Shown here piece by piece: positions 9,518 through 18,786 of a DNA stretch of 64,000 nt. Source of the DNA: Clostridiales bacterium (GTDB taxonomy: Bacteria; Bacillota; Clostridia; Peptostreptococcales; Anaerovoracaceae); the NCBI GenBank assembly GCA_009776955.1, contig WRMW01000001.1, positions 1 to 64,000 on the forward strand, written 5' to 3'. The notes under the pieces were generated by a model, which was not told where the DNA came from, made no database searches, and saw nothing but the letters and a program-made list of their open reading frames with translations. How positions within the stretch are numbered: position 1 is the first letter of the stretch; the number at the start of each line of letters is the position of its first letter. The position numbers and the translations under genes were made by a program.

Positions 9518-11356
9518 TCAGGCGGGGTCTACGACAAAGCCAAGGCCGTTTTCAAACAATATTTCCAGAGAGTCGTAATATTCCTTGTCCGCATTGTAGA
9601 TGTCGCTGTCTTTGAGCACGATCCAAAGGCCTGCCGTATTGTCGGGCCTGCCTAGGGCGGGAACCAGGAATTGCGAGGTCAGGGCGTCTTTCCAGAACGT
9701 GTCCTTCATCTGCTCCGTGACGATCTCGATGCGTCTGCTTTCGTCGACCGGCCCTGCAAGCCGTCGCGCCTCCGTGCAAAGCTCGATAAAGTCCCAATCG
9801 TAGTTTATGACATTGTGGACGCCGGGCGGTCGGAAGTACAGAAGGTTGGTCGAGTAGATGCGGAAGCTTACATCTGCGCCAGGCTGCTCGTTCGACAGTG
9901 GCCTACGCGAGTTGAGCATATAGTCCACGCCCGAAACGCCGAGCGCCGCGACAAGCGCCCAACAGATAAAGTAGACAGCTATCAAGCGTTTCACGCGGGC
10001 GTGCCGCACGAGCATGTCTATGGCGAGGCAGGCCAAAAACAAGAATATCAGCCATGTGGCGTTGTAGAGCTTGTAATAATAGTATGTGCTTACATGCCAT
10101 GTCATCATCAGCGCGAAGAACGCGATCTGGTACACGGCGAAGCAGAGCGTGAACGCCAACGGAAACTCAAACTTCCTCTTTGACAGCAGAAGCCATACAA
10201 GCCAGAAAGCGAATGGGGCGTAGGGCAGAAAATCCGTGAACAGATTGCGGTAGATGGCGCCTTCCGCCGTGATGGAGCTGCCGACATTGAACTCGTCGTT
10301 CATATCGACCATAACGGATGTGATAAATGTCCATATGGCAGGGACGATAAAGACGGCGATCTCCGTAAGGGCTATTCGGCCGAGCCCTGCGCTCCCTTCC
10401 TTTCGTTCGTAAAAAAGTATCGCCAGGAAAGCTGCTATAAAGACAGGCGGAGCGTAGAATGTGTAGCAGATCCCTAGCCCTAGGCAGACAAGGCTTATCA
10501 AGGCGTAAGCGAATCTCTTGTCCAGTTCGCCCTTGTAAAGCAGGGCGAATGCGATAAGCACAAGCAGTATAAGGTTGGTCGCTACGCCAGGGTAGACAAA
10601 GCCAAAGAGCTGATTCATCCATGGGAAGCCGAGGACAAAGACAAATGTAAGCACAAATGCGAAAGCCTTTGAAAACCTGCTACGCATATAGAGCGACACC
10701 GCGCCGTAGAAAAGCGCGCCAGTAAACCAGAGGTTGAGCAAGTCCTTCCACTCGAAAAAGCGGAAGGGCAGCACATCGGCCATAAAGGGCTGAAGCGTCT
10801 GGATGAACAGCGAGCTTGCAAGCGGGGTGAAGTATTGGTTCGGGAAATTCGTCACCACGGACTGCGTGACGGCGATGGTCATGGCGTTGCCAAGGCGCTC
10901 GGCAGGGTCTATCGTGGCGAAGATGATGGGATTTGCCGTATGGAATCGCATATAGCCGAGGAATATTATAAGTGCGAGCAGGAGTACGCCCATGGCGATA
11001 TCAGCGGCACGGATGTCCGAGAGCCTGTAGTAGCATCGCATACTGTACCTCGGGTCTGGTATGCCGCCGCAAAGAGAGTTTGGCGGAATACGCTTTTGCC
11101 AATGCACAGCCAAACATATCAGCACAGCGCCTATGAAGTGCCCTATGCCTACGGACACGAGCGTGACCGGTATTGAAAGCATGGTCATAATGCCGGCTGT
11201 TACGCTTGCCCAGCACTCGGCTATGATAAGGGCGAGCACAAGCCACAGGAAAGCGTTTTGGCGGATAAAGAAAGAATCTTTTCCTACCTTTGGGCAGCAA
11301 AAGACCGCCGCGCAGAGCGCCAGATACGCTACTATATAAAAGATTGACTCGCCCAA
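9518..11356 (-). CDS. polytopic membrane protein of unknown family (about 612 aa)
   Basis: I do not recognise the family with confidence. The protein has roughly a dozen hydrophobic helices and a short C-terminal soluble part rich in acidic and aromatic residues. The size and topology resemble GT-C type glycosyltransferases or glycopolymer polymerases, and the position as last gene of a minus-strand operon with a lipid-linked-type GT2 and a GT39-like enzyme supports a role in building or transferring surface glycans. The start is TTG at 11356, with a TAGGAG site 8 bases upstream and 11 bases after the GT2 stop. A clear catalytic Asp/Glu motif in the first outer loop was not evident to me. Confidence 0.5.
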   Translation of the reverse strand: MGESIFYIVAYLALCAAVFCCPKVGKDSFFIRQNAFLWLVLALIIAECWASVTAGIMTMLSIPVTLVSVGIGHFIGAVLICLAVHWQKRIPPNSLCGGIPDPRYSMRCYYRLSDIRAADIAMGVLLLALIIFLGYMRFHTANPIIFATIDPAERLGNAMTIAVTQSVVTNFPNQYFTPLASSLFIQTLQPFMADVLPFRFFEWKDLLNLWFTGALFYGAVSLYMRSRFSKAFAFVLTFVFVLGFPWMNQLFGFVYPGVATNLILLVLIAFALLYKGELDKRFAYALISLVCLGLGICYTFYAPPVFIAAFLAILFYERKEGSAGLGRIALTEIAVFIVPAIWTFITSVMVDMNDEFNVGSSITAEGAIYRNLFTDFLPYAPFAFWLVWLLLSKRKFEFPLAFTLCFAVYQIAFFALMMTWHVSTYYYYKLYNATWLIFLFLACLAIDMLVRHARVKRLIAVYFICWALVAALGVSGVDYMLNSRRPLSNEQPGADVSFRIYSTNLLYFRPPGVHNVINYDWDFIELCTEARRLAGPVDESRRIEIVTEQMKDTFWKDALTSQFLVPALGRPDNTAGLWIVLKDSDIYNADKEYYDSLEILFENGLGFVVDPA

Positions 11357-11367
11357 GAATCCCGCTC

Positions 11368-12300
11368 CTACTTCTGCCGCTTGAGCAGCAGGCTCAGCAT
11401 ATTCATGGAAAGCTCAAATCCTCTGCGGTTGTGCCCTACGACCGTATTCAGCACAAGGCCGCAGACGAGCGATATGGCACCTGCGATAAACAGGAAGCCG
11501 ACGCCTATAAGAGTCGGCACCCGCAGCAAGGCATCCGTCTGGAAATACGACGCGAGCACGACTATAAGCAGCACGAGGCAGATGGCAAAGAATATGCTCG
11601 CTATGATGCCGAAGAAGCGTAGCGGCTGATAGTCCTTGTACAGCATGGCAATCTTGGTGAGCACCTTTGTGCCGTCGCTGACCGTGTTGAGCTTTGAGAC
11701 GCTGCCTTCGGGCCTGTCGCGGTAGTCCACTTTCACTTCGCGGAGGTTCATGTTTTTGTCGAGCGCATGGATGGTCATTTCAGTTTCTATTTCAAAGCCC
11801 ATCGAAAGCACCGGGAATGTCTTTACAAAGAGCGGCGAAAAGGCGCGGTAGCCAGTCATTATGTCTTGTACATTGCCGCGGAAAAGTTTGTTGACAAGCT
11901 TGCGGACGGTCTTGTTTCCCGCATTGTGGAAAGCCCGCTTGTTTTCCGTGAAGTAAGTGGACGAAAGCCGGTCGCCGACCACCATGTCCGCACCTTCCTC
12001 AAGCACGAGCCGTACCATGTCCTGTGCGTGCTCGGCGGGGTATGTGTCGTCGCCGTCTATCATCAAATAACAGTCGGCGTCGATCTCGCGGAACATCGTG
12101 CGTATCACGTTGCCTTTGCCTTGCTTGCGTTCATATCGAACTATGGCGCCGGCTGCGCGCGCTATCTCGTCGGTGCCGTCCTTTGAGTTGTTGTCGTAGA
12201 CGTAGATATCGGCATCGGGCAGGGCGGCCTTGAAGTCCGCGACCACCTTTCCTATCGTCTGCGATTCGTTATAGCATGGTATCAATACTGCGATGCTCAT
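11368..12300 (-). CDS. family 2 glycosyltransferase with C-terminal membrane helices (polyprenyl-phosphate sugar transferase type)
   Basis: The first about 220 residues form a GT-A domain starting MSIAVLIPCYNESQTIGKVV, with DNNSKDGT and the metal-binding MIDGDDTYP; two hydrophobic helices follow (about 235-300). This is the layout of dolichol- or undecaprenyl-phosphate glycosyltransferases (DPM1/GtrB type), which load a sugar onto the lipid carrier used by GT-C enzymes; a GT39-like gene lies directly upstream. The start at 12300 is chosen over an in-frame ATG at 12324 because AGGAGA sits 6-7 bases before it and the GT2 domain begins immediately. It belongs to the minus-strand operon 14307-9518. 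Confidence 0.8.
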   Translation of the reverse strand: MSIAVLIPCYNESQTIGKVVADFKAALPDADIYVYDNNSKDGTDEIARAAGAIVRYERKQGKGNVIRTMFREIDADCYLMIDGDDTYPAEHAQDMVRLVLEEGADMVVGDRLSSTYFTENKRAFHNAGNKTVRKLVNKLFRGNVQDIMTGYRAFSPLFVKTFPVLSMGFEIETEMTIHALDKNMNLREVKVDYRDRPEGSVSKLNTVSDGTKVLTKIAMLYKDYQPLRFFGIIASIFFAICLVLLIVVLASYFQTDALLRVPTLIGVGFLFIAGAISLVCGLVLNTVVGHNRRGFELSMNMLSLLLKRQK

Positions 12301-12333
12301 ATGGGATCTCCTTTCACATGACAAGCGTTGGCA

Positions 12334-14307
12334 CTATTCTACTACAAATGGGATGGGTTCAAACCCCAGTTCGCTAAAAGAAAACATATCGTTTGCAATA
12401 AAATCAATATAATATTCGCCGGGGACAAGGCCGTCTCGCTCGACCCATAGGTCTGCGCGTTCGCCCTGCATTATGGGGGAGGCAAACTCGCCGAGTACGG
12501 TCACGTCTTTCAGGTCGATGGAGCCTGCGTCGTTGCCCGCTTCCCTGAGAACGGCATATATCTTTCCGTAATCATAAGGGTTGTCGTACGAAAGGATGGA
12601 GGCGCCCGTGTTCTCGGCATGGACAACGCCGTAAACCCTGCCGTCCTCCGACTTCAAATCGGACACGCCGAACGCTGCCGAGCCTTTTAGCTTTGCGCGG
12701 TCGGTCGTAAACCAGTACAGTGGGGTGTGGTATACGTCCATAATCAGCTCAAGGTAGCCCCGCTCCTGAAGCCGCTCTATGACATATGGGATGTAAAAGT
12801 CATAGCTCAACGGCTGGTATGAATGATAGAAAAGGATATAGGCTCCGCTGGTCTCGACGATTCTCTCGATATCCGGGTCAAAATACTCCGTGCCATCGCG
12901 TCCGTAGGCCTCAATGCCGTAAATGATATTGTCGCTTGAGACGTCCCCGATCGTGTTTGTGTGATAACCGTTTTCGTATTTCAATATCTTGTTCGCGATA
13001 TGGTAGCTGTAAAGGGTCTCGCCCTCTTGGATGTTCTCCCTGACATATTCGATAAGAGGCTTCGCCTGGTTGCCCGGCGTCAACGTCCATTCCTCGCCCC
13101 TCCCGTATGCAGGGAACGAGAAGTTTGGCACAAGCAGCAGGGCGGACAGGAAGATGGGGATGCCCCATTGCACAAGCCTTGCAGCCTTGCCGTCCGCTAT
13201 CGCGATCCTAAGAGCATCTATGAAAACAAAACAATATATGAATATTATTGCATAGGCGAACAGCCAGAGGCGGTTTGCGATGGGGTAGCCGTCCACGGCG
13301 GAGGCTATAAGCAGCAAAAGGACAAAGACGCCGACCGTCGCCGTGTAGATGCACCGCCTGGCGAGAGAGATCGCAAACCCGCAGACGGTGAGCGGGATTA
13401 TCAGCCAGACGTAATGCCACACAGGGGCGAGCATATCACTCAGTATGGCATAGTTGTGCGAAATCGCCCCTCTTGTGAAAATCATAAAGTCAAACTTGAA
13501 GCCGCGCCAATAATCCACCATCATCCCGTCCGTCGCGATGGGGGCGAGCCAAAGGAAGTAGTTCATTATGAAAATCACGATGAAGATGATGCCGCTGAGG
13601 ACGATATGCAGGGCGGCTCTTTTGTCTTTGTGGAGGCACGCCCAGACAAACTCCACTATAAAGACGGCGCCTGCCGCAAAAGCTGCGGGCGTGGCGAACA
13701 GCATTGATGCGCCGAAAATCAAGGCGAGGAATATTGGGCTACGAAGCCCCTTGCCAAAATGCCCCTCACGATAGGCGTAGTAGGCGAACAACACGACGAG
13801 CACGAACATGGCGTCGCCCATATAGGATTTCAGCTCGTGCGAGTATTGCATATAGTAGAGGAAGGTGGATGACAGGGCGAGGGCGAACATGGTGTAGAGG
13901 ATGCGGATGCGGAAAACCTTTCGCATCAAAAACCATTGCACTATAAGCAGGCCTATAAGCGCGATGAACGACGGCAGGCGCAGTATGGCCTCTGACGTGC
14001 CGAAAATCAAGGTGAGAACTTTTGTGAATACGAGGTAGAGCGCAGGCGCAGTCTGTAGGTTTGCGAGGGGCGGGGTCAGCATATCTATCATATTGCGGTC
14101 GACGATGTTCTCGGCGAGCCGTGCCTCGTCCTCCCAAAGGGTGATGCCAAGCATGTACATCTGGACTCGTACATAGAGGCTGTACAATATGAGAGTCGCA
14201 AGCAGCACGCATATCACGGCGGAGGCGAGCGCATAGCGGTCGGTCTTTATGGCGTTAAGCCTTTCGGGGCATTCTGTTTTGAAACGATATAATATATTCA
14301 TAGACAT
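12334..14307 (-). CDS. GT39/ArnT-like membrane glycosyltransferase
   Basis: 657 residues: a cytosolic start, one helix, then an outer loop with LWEDEARLAENI (about residue 55), matching the acidic Asp/Glu motif of GT39/GT83 (PMT/ArnT-like) enzymes, then about ten more helices and a C-terminal extracellular domain of about 250 residues. Such enzymes move a sugar from a polyprenyl-phosphate donor to an acceptor outside the membrane. It is the first gene of the minus-strand operon with the GT2 that could make its donor. Two close ATGs (14307 and 14301) are possible starts and neither has a strong ribosome binding site. Divergent from wzm. Confidence 0.7.
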   Translation of the reverse strand: MSMNILYRFKTECPERLNAIKTDRYALASAVICVLLATLILYSLYVRVQMYMLGITLWEDEARLAENIVDRNMIDMLTPPLANLQTAPALYLVFTKVLTLIFGTSEAILRLPSFIALIGLLIVQWFLMRKVFRIRILYTMFALALSSTFLYYMQYSHELKSYMGDAMFVLVVLFAYYAYREGHFGKGLRSPIFLALIFGASMLFATPAAFAAGAVFIVEFVWACLHKDKRAALHIVLSGIIFIVIFIMNYFLWLAPIATDGMMVDYWRGFKFDFMIFTRGAISHNYAILSDMLAPVWHYVWLIIPLTVCGFAISLARRCIYTATVGVFVLLLLIASAVDGYPIANRLWLFAYAIIFIYCFVFIDALRIAIADGKAARLVQWGIPIFLSALLLVPNFSFPAYGRGEEWTLTPGNQAKPLIEYVRENIQEGETLYSYHIANKILKYENGYHTNTIGDVSSDNIIYGIEAYGRDGTEYFDPDIERIVETSGAYILFYHSYQPLSYDFYIPYVIERLQERGYLELIMDVYHTPLYWFTTDRAKLKGSAAFGVSDLKSEDGRVYGVVHAENTGASILSYDNPYDYGKIYAVLREAGNDAGSIDLKDVTVLGEFASPIMQGERADLWVERDGLVPGEYYIDFIANDMFSFSELGFEPIPFVVE

Positions 14308-14341
14308 ATATTAACATATGCGAGGATGTATTGATATATGG

Positions 14342-14347
14342 TATAAT
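14342..14347 (+). promoter_or_regulatory. -10 box of wzm-wzt-rgpF-rmlD, near-leaderless
   Basis: A perfect TATAAT ends 9 bases before the wzm ATG, so transcription would begin about 2-3 bases before the start codon or at it. I see no good -35 box at 17 bases. No ribosome binding site fits in the remaining leader. Confidence 0.5.
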
Positions 14348-14356
14348 CTTTGCACT

Positions 14357-15169
14357 ATGCGTACGTTGATCAAAATAATAAAACAGCATATCACTTGGCG
14401 GCGGCAGCTGATCAAGCTCGCCAAGTCGGATCTCATAAAGACATACTCTGGGAGCGCGCTCGGATGGGCCTGGGCGATCATCAAGCCGGCAGTCACGATT
14501 TTTGTCCTATGGTTCGCTTTTGACATCGGGCTTAGGATCGGGGGTACGGTATCCACAGGCCATCCGTTCATACTTTGGCTTATCGCCGGGCTTATCCCGT
14601 GGTTCTATATGGATGAGATGCTGTTGCAAGGCGCCAATGCGCTTAGGCGCTACAACTACCTTGTGACAAAGATGCGTTTCCCGATAGCCACGATACCGAC
14701 ATTTGTAGGCATCTCGAAACTATACGTACATATATTCTTGATGGTCATCGTCATATTGTTCTTTTTGGGATATGGGTACAAGCCTGATATATATCTGCTT
14801 CAGCTACCGCTATATATGCTCTGCATGTATTTCTTCTTTCTTGCTTGGGCGCAGTTCGCTTCGATACTGACGTGCATGAGCAAGGATTTTTACAACTTGA
14901 TCGGCGCGGCGACACAGGCGCTGTTTTGGCTTTCAGGCATCCTTTACGATGTAAAATCCATGGTCGTGCCGGAGGTTGTAAGGATACTTTTGCTTTTGAA
15001 CCCCATCACTTTCATTTCAAGCGGGTATCGCAACGTCTTGATCTACAAAGTATGGATATGGGACGAAAAGGAGGAATTGATGTATTTCGGCATCATACTT
15101 TTTGTGATGGCGAGCTTGGCGCTTTGGGCGTACCGCAAACTATACAAGGAGATCCCCGATGTCCTCTGA
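14357..15169 (+). CDS. wzm: ABC-2 type polysaccharide/teichoic acid export permease (Wzm/TagG)
   Basis: 270-residue membrane subunit of the exporter that flips finished polymer. It starts with an amphipathic stretch (QHITWRRQLIKLAKSDLIK) and then ALGWAWAIIKPAVTIFVLW, characteristic of the family, with six predicted helices. Its partner ATPase overlaps it by 11 bases. The ATG at 14357 is preferred to the in-frame ATG at 14318 because the family begins at this point and the TATAAT box lies in between. It is probably co-transcribed with wzt, rgpF and rmlD. The substrate cannot be read from the sequence; a rhamnose-rich polymer is likely from the neighbours. Confidence 0.88.
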   Translation: MRTLIKIIKQHITWRRQLIKLAKSDLIKTYSGSALGWAWAIIKPAVTIFVLWFAFDIGLRIGGTVSTGHPFILWLIAGLIPWFYMDEMLLQGANALRRYNYLVTKMRFPIATIPTFVGISKLYVHIFLMVIVILFFLGYGYKPDIYLLQLPLYMLCMYFFFLAWAQFASILTCMSKDFYNLIGAATQALFWLSGILYDVKSMVVPEVVRILLLLNPITFISSGYRNVLIYKVWIWDEKEELMYFGIILFVMASLALWAYRKLYKEIPDVL

Positions 15170-15893
15170 TAAGGTTGTCATACGTTTTTCAAGCGTCAAA
15201 AAGCTCTACAAGCTTTTCCGAAGCGACAAGCAGCGGCTGCTGTCGGTCTTTTCAAAGAGGGTGAAGTACAAAGAGAAGTGGGCGGTCGATGATGTCAGCT
15301 TCGATATAAGGGAAGGCGAGTCTGTCGCTCTGTTCGGGGTGAACGGCGCAGGCAAGTCAACCGTGTTGAAGATGATTACGGGCGTCGCCTTCCCGACCGA
15401 GGGCTGGATAGACGTCAACGGCCGCGTAAGCGCCTTGCTTGAGCTTACGGCGGGGTTCGACACCGAGCTTACAGGCAGGGAGAACATTTATCTAAAGTGC
15501 CAGCTTATGGGGATGTACGACAGCGAGATCAAAGCGTCCGAGCAGTCCATCATAGACTTTGCGGAGCTTGGGGACTATATTGACCAGCCGACCAGGACGT
15601 ATTCAAGCGGGATGCTTGCACGGCTCGGTTTTGCGGTCAATGTAAATACAGACCCTGAAATTTTTATCGTTGACGAGGCGCTGTCCACTGGAGACAGCCG
15701 TTTCCGAAAGAAGTGCCTTAAACGTGTAAGAGAGATTATCGAGCAGGACAATGTGACGTTGCTTTTCGTGACGCACAGCACAGAGACTGCGGTAAGTTTT
15801 TGCAAACGAGGCCTTGTGATGAAAGCTGGCAAGGTCATATTCGACGGGCCAATCGACGAGGCGGCCGAGTTGTACGAAGGAGGTTCATATTGA
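15159..15893 (+). CDS. wzt: ABC transporter ATP-binding subunit for polysaccharide export (Wzt/TagH)
   Basis: 244 residues with Walker A GVNGAGKST (about 61-69), ABC signature YSSGMLARL (about 148; the usual S-G-G reads S-S-G-M, typical of this subfamily), Walker B FIVDEALSTGD and an H-loop THST. It ends right after the nucleotide-binding domain, without the C-terminal carbohydrate-binding domain of long Wzt proteins, so export is probably not gated by a terminal sugar. The start overlaps the wzm 3' end by 11 bases and its stop overlaps the TTG of rgpF. Confidence 0.9.
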   Translation: MSSDKVVIRFSSVKKLYKLFRSDKQRLLSVFSKRVKYKEKWAVDDVSFDIREGESVALFGVNGAGKSTVLKMITGVAFPTEGWIDVNGRVSALLELTAGFDTELTGRENIYLKCQLMGMYDSEIKASEQSIIDFAELGDYIDQPTRTYSSGMLARLGFAVNVNTDPEIFIVDEALSTGDSRFRKKCLKRVREIIEQDNVTLLFVTHSTETAVSFCKRGLVMKAGKVIFDGPIDEAAELYEGGSY

Positions 15894-17902
15894 AACGCGC
15901 AGCAATATTTGTGTTCTATGACAATAATGGGATATGCGACGATTATGTCGCCTACTACCTTGGCGAGATCAAGACGGTCTGCGAGCGGCTTGTGATAGTG
16001 TCAAACGGCTCGTTGGCGCCTGAGACGCGAGACCGCTTTCTGGAATATACCGCCGACCAGAGCGACTTGCGTGTGCGCGAGAACAAGGGCTTTGACGCAT
16101 GGGGATATCGTACGGGGTTGATGCATATCGGTTTTGAGGGGCTTGCGGAATACGACGAGGTGTTGATCGCCAATGACACAGTCTTTGGCCCTGTCTATCC
16201 TCTGGAAACCATTTTTTCAGAGATGGAAGTCCGGGACGAACTCGGCTTCTGGGGTATGACGCAGCATCCAGCCTACGAAAAAGAGGACTTGGTGACGCGC
16301 AACAATCCCTATGGGTATGCACCCGAGCATCTTCAGACATATTTCGTGGTCTTCCGCAAGGCATTGATGGAGTCCGAGGTTTTCGAGCGGTTTTGGCGAA
16401 AGCTGCTGCCTATAGACATATACCAAGAGGCGGTAGGCAAGTTCGAGACGATTATGACCAAGATGTTCAGTGACGAAGGTTTTTCTTGGGACTCTTTCGT
16501 GCGAACGGACGACGCTGCGACGGACGATCCGAACTTCACGCTCTACTGCCCTGCCACGATGCTTCGCGAGCATAGGTTCCCGTTCCTCAAATGCAGGGTG
16601 TTCAAGCAGGACACTCTGACGCTGAACGCTGGCGACCAACCGCGTGACGCATTCGACTATATCAGGAACCATACGAAGTACGACACAGACATTATCTGGC
16701 AGTCCTTGCTCAGAAAATTCGATATGTGCGACTATGTAAAATCGCTGTCGCTTTCTTATGTGCTTCCGCGTGACTGCGTGTTGGAGCCGGATTTGTCCAA
16801 GGGGCGCAAGCTGCCTAAGGTGGCGCTGTTCATGCACATCTACTATCCTGAATCTGCCGAGCTTGCCGCCGAGCTTGCTTCCAGGATGCCTTACGGGGCG
16901 GATGTCTATGTTTCAACGGACACAGAGGACAAGGCGTGGGCGGTTCGTGCGGCTTTCCGTGAGAAGCGGTCTTTGAGCGACGTTGTCATCGTGGAAAACA
17001 GGGGGCGAAGCGAAAGCGCGCTTATCGTAGGTATGGCTGAAATCGCACAAAGGTATGATGCAGTATGTTTCTGGAAAGAGAAGGTGAGCAAGCAGGTAGA
17101 CTACCATGCCTCGCTTGGATGGGGCTACAAGATAGATGATGCGCTGCTAGGCTCGGAAGCCTATGTAGAGAACATAGTCCAGTTGTTTGCTTCCGAGCAC
17201 AAGCTAGGCATGCTTTGCGTGCCAGAGCCTTTCCATGCTATCTATCACTGGGTGCCAGGGCACGAGTGGGCTGCCAATTTCGAAAACACGGTGGCACTTG
17301 CCAAGACGCTGGAGCTCAATGTGCCTATGGATAAAGACGCACAGCCGGTATGCTCTTTCGGGGGCGCGTTCTGGTTCAGGCCTGCGGCGCTCAAGAAGCT
17401 GTTTGACCACCCTTGGACGTATGAAGACTTTCCCGAGGAGCCGCTGCCTATCGACGCATCGCTTCTGCATGCGATTGAAAGGATATATCCCTTTGTCTGC
17501 CAGGACGCGGGATATTATCCTGCTATCGTCATGAGCGACAAATATGCTTCATTGGAGTATACAAACCTCAGGCAATATCTGTCGATATTTACATATAGCG
17601 CGCTTTATGCAGGCCATGAGTTCGATGACTATCTGCAGTCGACGGACTATGTCCTTGCTCTGAGCGTAAGGCCGATTCGTGCGCTTATGAAGCGTGTTAT
17701 CAAGCGTAAGATGCCGCGCGGCCTTTATGTCGCAGCGCTCGGCGCGAAGCGCGTGATTTTCGGGCCGGACCGCGGGGTCGCGCTTAGGGAGATAAAGTTC
17801 AGGATGTTCCGCAAGGCGTACGCGAGGCAGCTTGAAAAGAAACTGAGGCGCAAGAAGAAGGCAAAACCCAGGCAGGACAGCCAGAATAGCCAAAACCAAT
17901 GA
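15890..17902 (+). CDS. rgpF: rhamnan synthesis protein F (RgpF-like), copy 1
   Basis: 670 residues with two tandem domains: an N-terminal part with RENKGFDAWGYRTGL and NDTVFGPVYPLE (about 60-105), and a C-terminal part from KVALFMHIYYPE (about 315) through VENRGRSESA, FWFRP and YEDFPEEP. The family adds rhamnose or glucose residues to rhamnan-type polymers in the cytoplasm. The TTG at 15890 is the start: GAAGGAGG lies 6 bases upstream and TTG overlaps the wzt stop. An oddity is that the C-terminal domain lacks the conserved HDKK motif (it reads FWKEKVSK), although the N-terminal motifs are intact. Arg/Lys-rich C-terminal tail. Confidence 0.85.
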   Translation: MKRAAIFVFYDNNGICDDYVAYYLGEIKTVCERLVIVSNGSLAPETRDRFLEYTADQSDLRVRENKGFDAWGYRTGLMHIGFEGLAEYDEVLIANDTVFGPVYPLETIFSEMEVRDELGFWGMTQHPAYEKEDLVTRNNPYGYAPEHLQTYFVVFRKALMESEVFERFWRKLLPIDIYQEAVGKFETIMTKMFSDEGFSWDSFVRTDDAATDDPNFTLYCPATMLREHRFPFLKCRVFKQDTLTLNAGDQPRDAFDYIRNHTKYDTDIIWQSLLRKFDMCDYVKSLSLSYVLPRDCVLEPDLSKGRKLPKVALFMHIYYPESAELAAELASRMPYGADVYVSTDTEDKAWAVRAAFREKRSLSDVVIVENRGRSESALIVGMAEIAQRYDAVCFWKEKVSKQVDYHASLGWGYKIDDALLGSEAYVENIVQLFASEHKLGMLCVPEPFHAIYHWVPGHEWAANFENTVALAKTLELNVPMDKDAQPVCSFGGAFWFRPAALKKLFDHPWTYEDFPEEPLPIDASLLHAIERIYPFVCQDAGYYPAIVMSDKYASLEYTNLRQYLSIFTYSALYAGHEFDDYLQSTDYVLALSVRPIRALMKRVIKRKMPRGLYVAALGAKRVIFGPDRGVALREIKFRMFRKAYARQLEKKLRRKKKAKPRQDSQNSQNQ

Positions 17903-18786
17903 AGGTATTGATAACTGGCAGCAAGGGGCAGCTAGGCACGGAACTTATAGAGATTTTGGGCGAAGGCCGGAGCGAGCTCGGGTCGGTTCCAGGCGAATAT
18001 TTGGGTGCGGATGTCGTGGGCATCGACATGGAAGAGCTTGATGTGTCGGATGCCTCGGCGGTGGACGCTTTTGCGGCTCTGCATCGTGACGCGTCTTTCG
18101 ATTTGATAGTCAATTGCGCCGCCATGACAAACGTGGATGCCTGCGAGACGGACTATGACGCCGCCTTGAAGGGCAATGCGGCCGTGCCGCTGAACATAGC
18201 ACGGCTTGCCGAAGCGCATGGCGCAAAGCTCGTCCACATATCGACGGACTATGTCTTTGACGGCAGTGCGGACAGGCCGTACACCGAGGATGATATCCCT
18301 GCGCCTGCCACAGCTTATGGCAGGTCGAAACTGATTGGCGAGGAGAACGTACGTTCGGACTGTAGCCGTGCCTTTATCGTGCGGACCTCATGGCTTTACG
18401 GCAAGGCGGGCAACAACTTCGTAAAGACGATTCGCCGAATAGCTTCGGAGAACGAACGCATTACCGTGGTCTACGATCAGGTCGGCAACCCCACAAACGC
18501 AAACGACCTCGCGCACCATATTCTGAAAATAGGTGCGGGCGAGGATTACGGGCTGTACCATGTCACAGGCAACGGCATATGCTCATGGCACGAATTTGCC
18601 GAGGAGATAGTGCGGCTTTCGGGGCTTGATTGCGAAGTGGCGCCCGTCACCACGGCGGAGTTTCCACGCCCTGCGCCAAGGCCGGCGTACTCAGCCATGG
18701 ACCATGTTCGGCTACGGGCTACGGTAGGGGACGAAATGCGTCCTTGGCAGGAGGCGCTGGAGACGTTTATCGCCGGACTTTCCTGA
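17899..18786 (+). CDS. rfbD: dTDP-4-dehydrorhamnose reductase
   Basis: Last step of dTDP-L-rhamnose synthesis: NAD(P)H-dependent reduction of dTDP-4-keto-L-rhamnose. 295 residues, the normal family length. A Rossmann motif GSKGQLGTEL (about 7-16), STDYVFDG and YGRSKLIGE (Tyr-x-x-x-Lys, about 140) are present. It overlaps the rgpF stop by 4 bases and shares the wzm operon, consistent with providing the sugar that RgpF uses. rmlA, rmlB and rmlC are not in this window. Its 3' end overlaps the convergent flippase gene by 20 bases. Confidence 0.9.
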   Translation: MKVLITGSKGQLGTELIEILGEGRSELGSVPGEYLGADVVGIDMEELDVSDASAVDAFAALHRDASFDLIVNCAAMTNVDACETDYDAALKGNAAVPLNIARLAEAHGAKLVHISTDYVFDGSADRPYTEDDIPAPATAYGRSKLIGEENVRSDCSRAFIVRTSWLYGKAGNNFVKTIRRIASENERITVVYDQVGNPTNANDLAHHILKIGAGEDYGLYHVTGNGICSWHEFAEEIVRLSGLDCEVAPVTTAEFPRPAPRPAYSAMDHVRLRATVGDEMRPWQEALETFIAGLS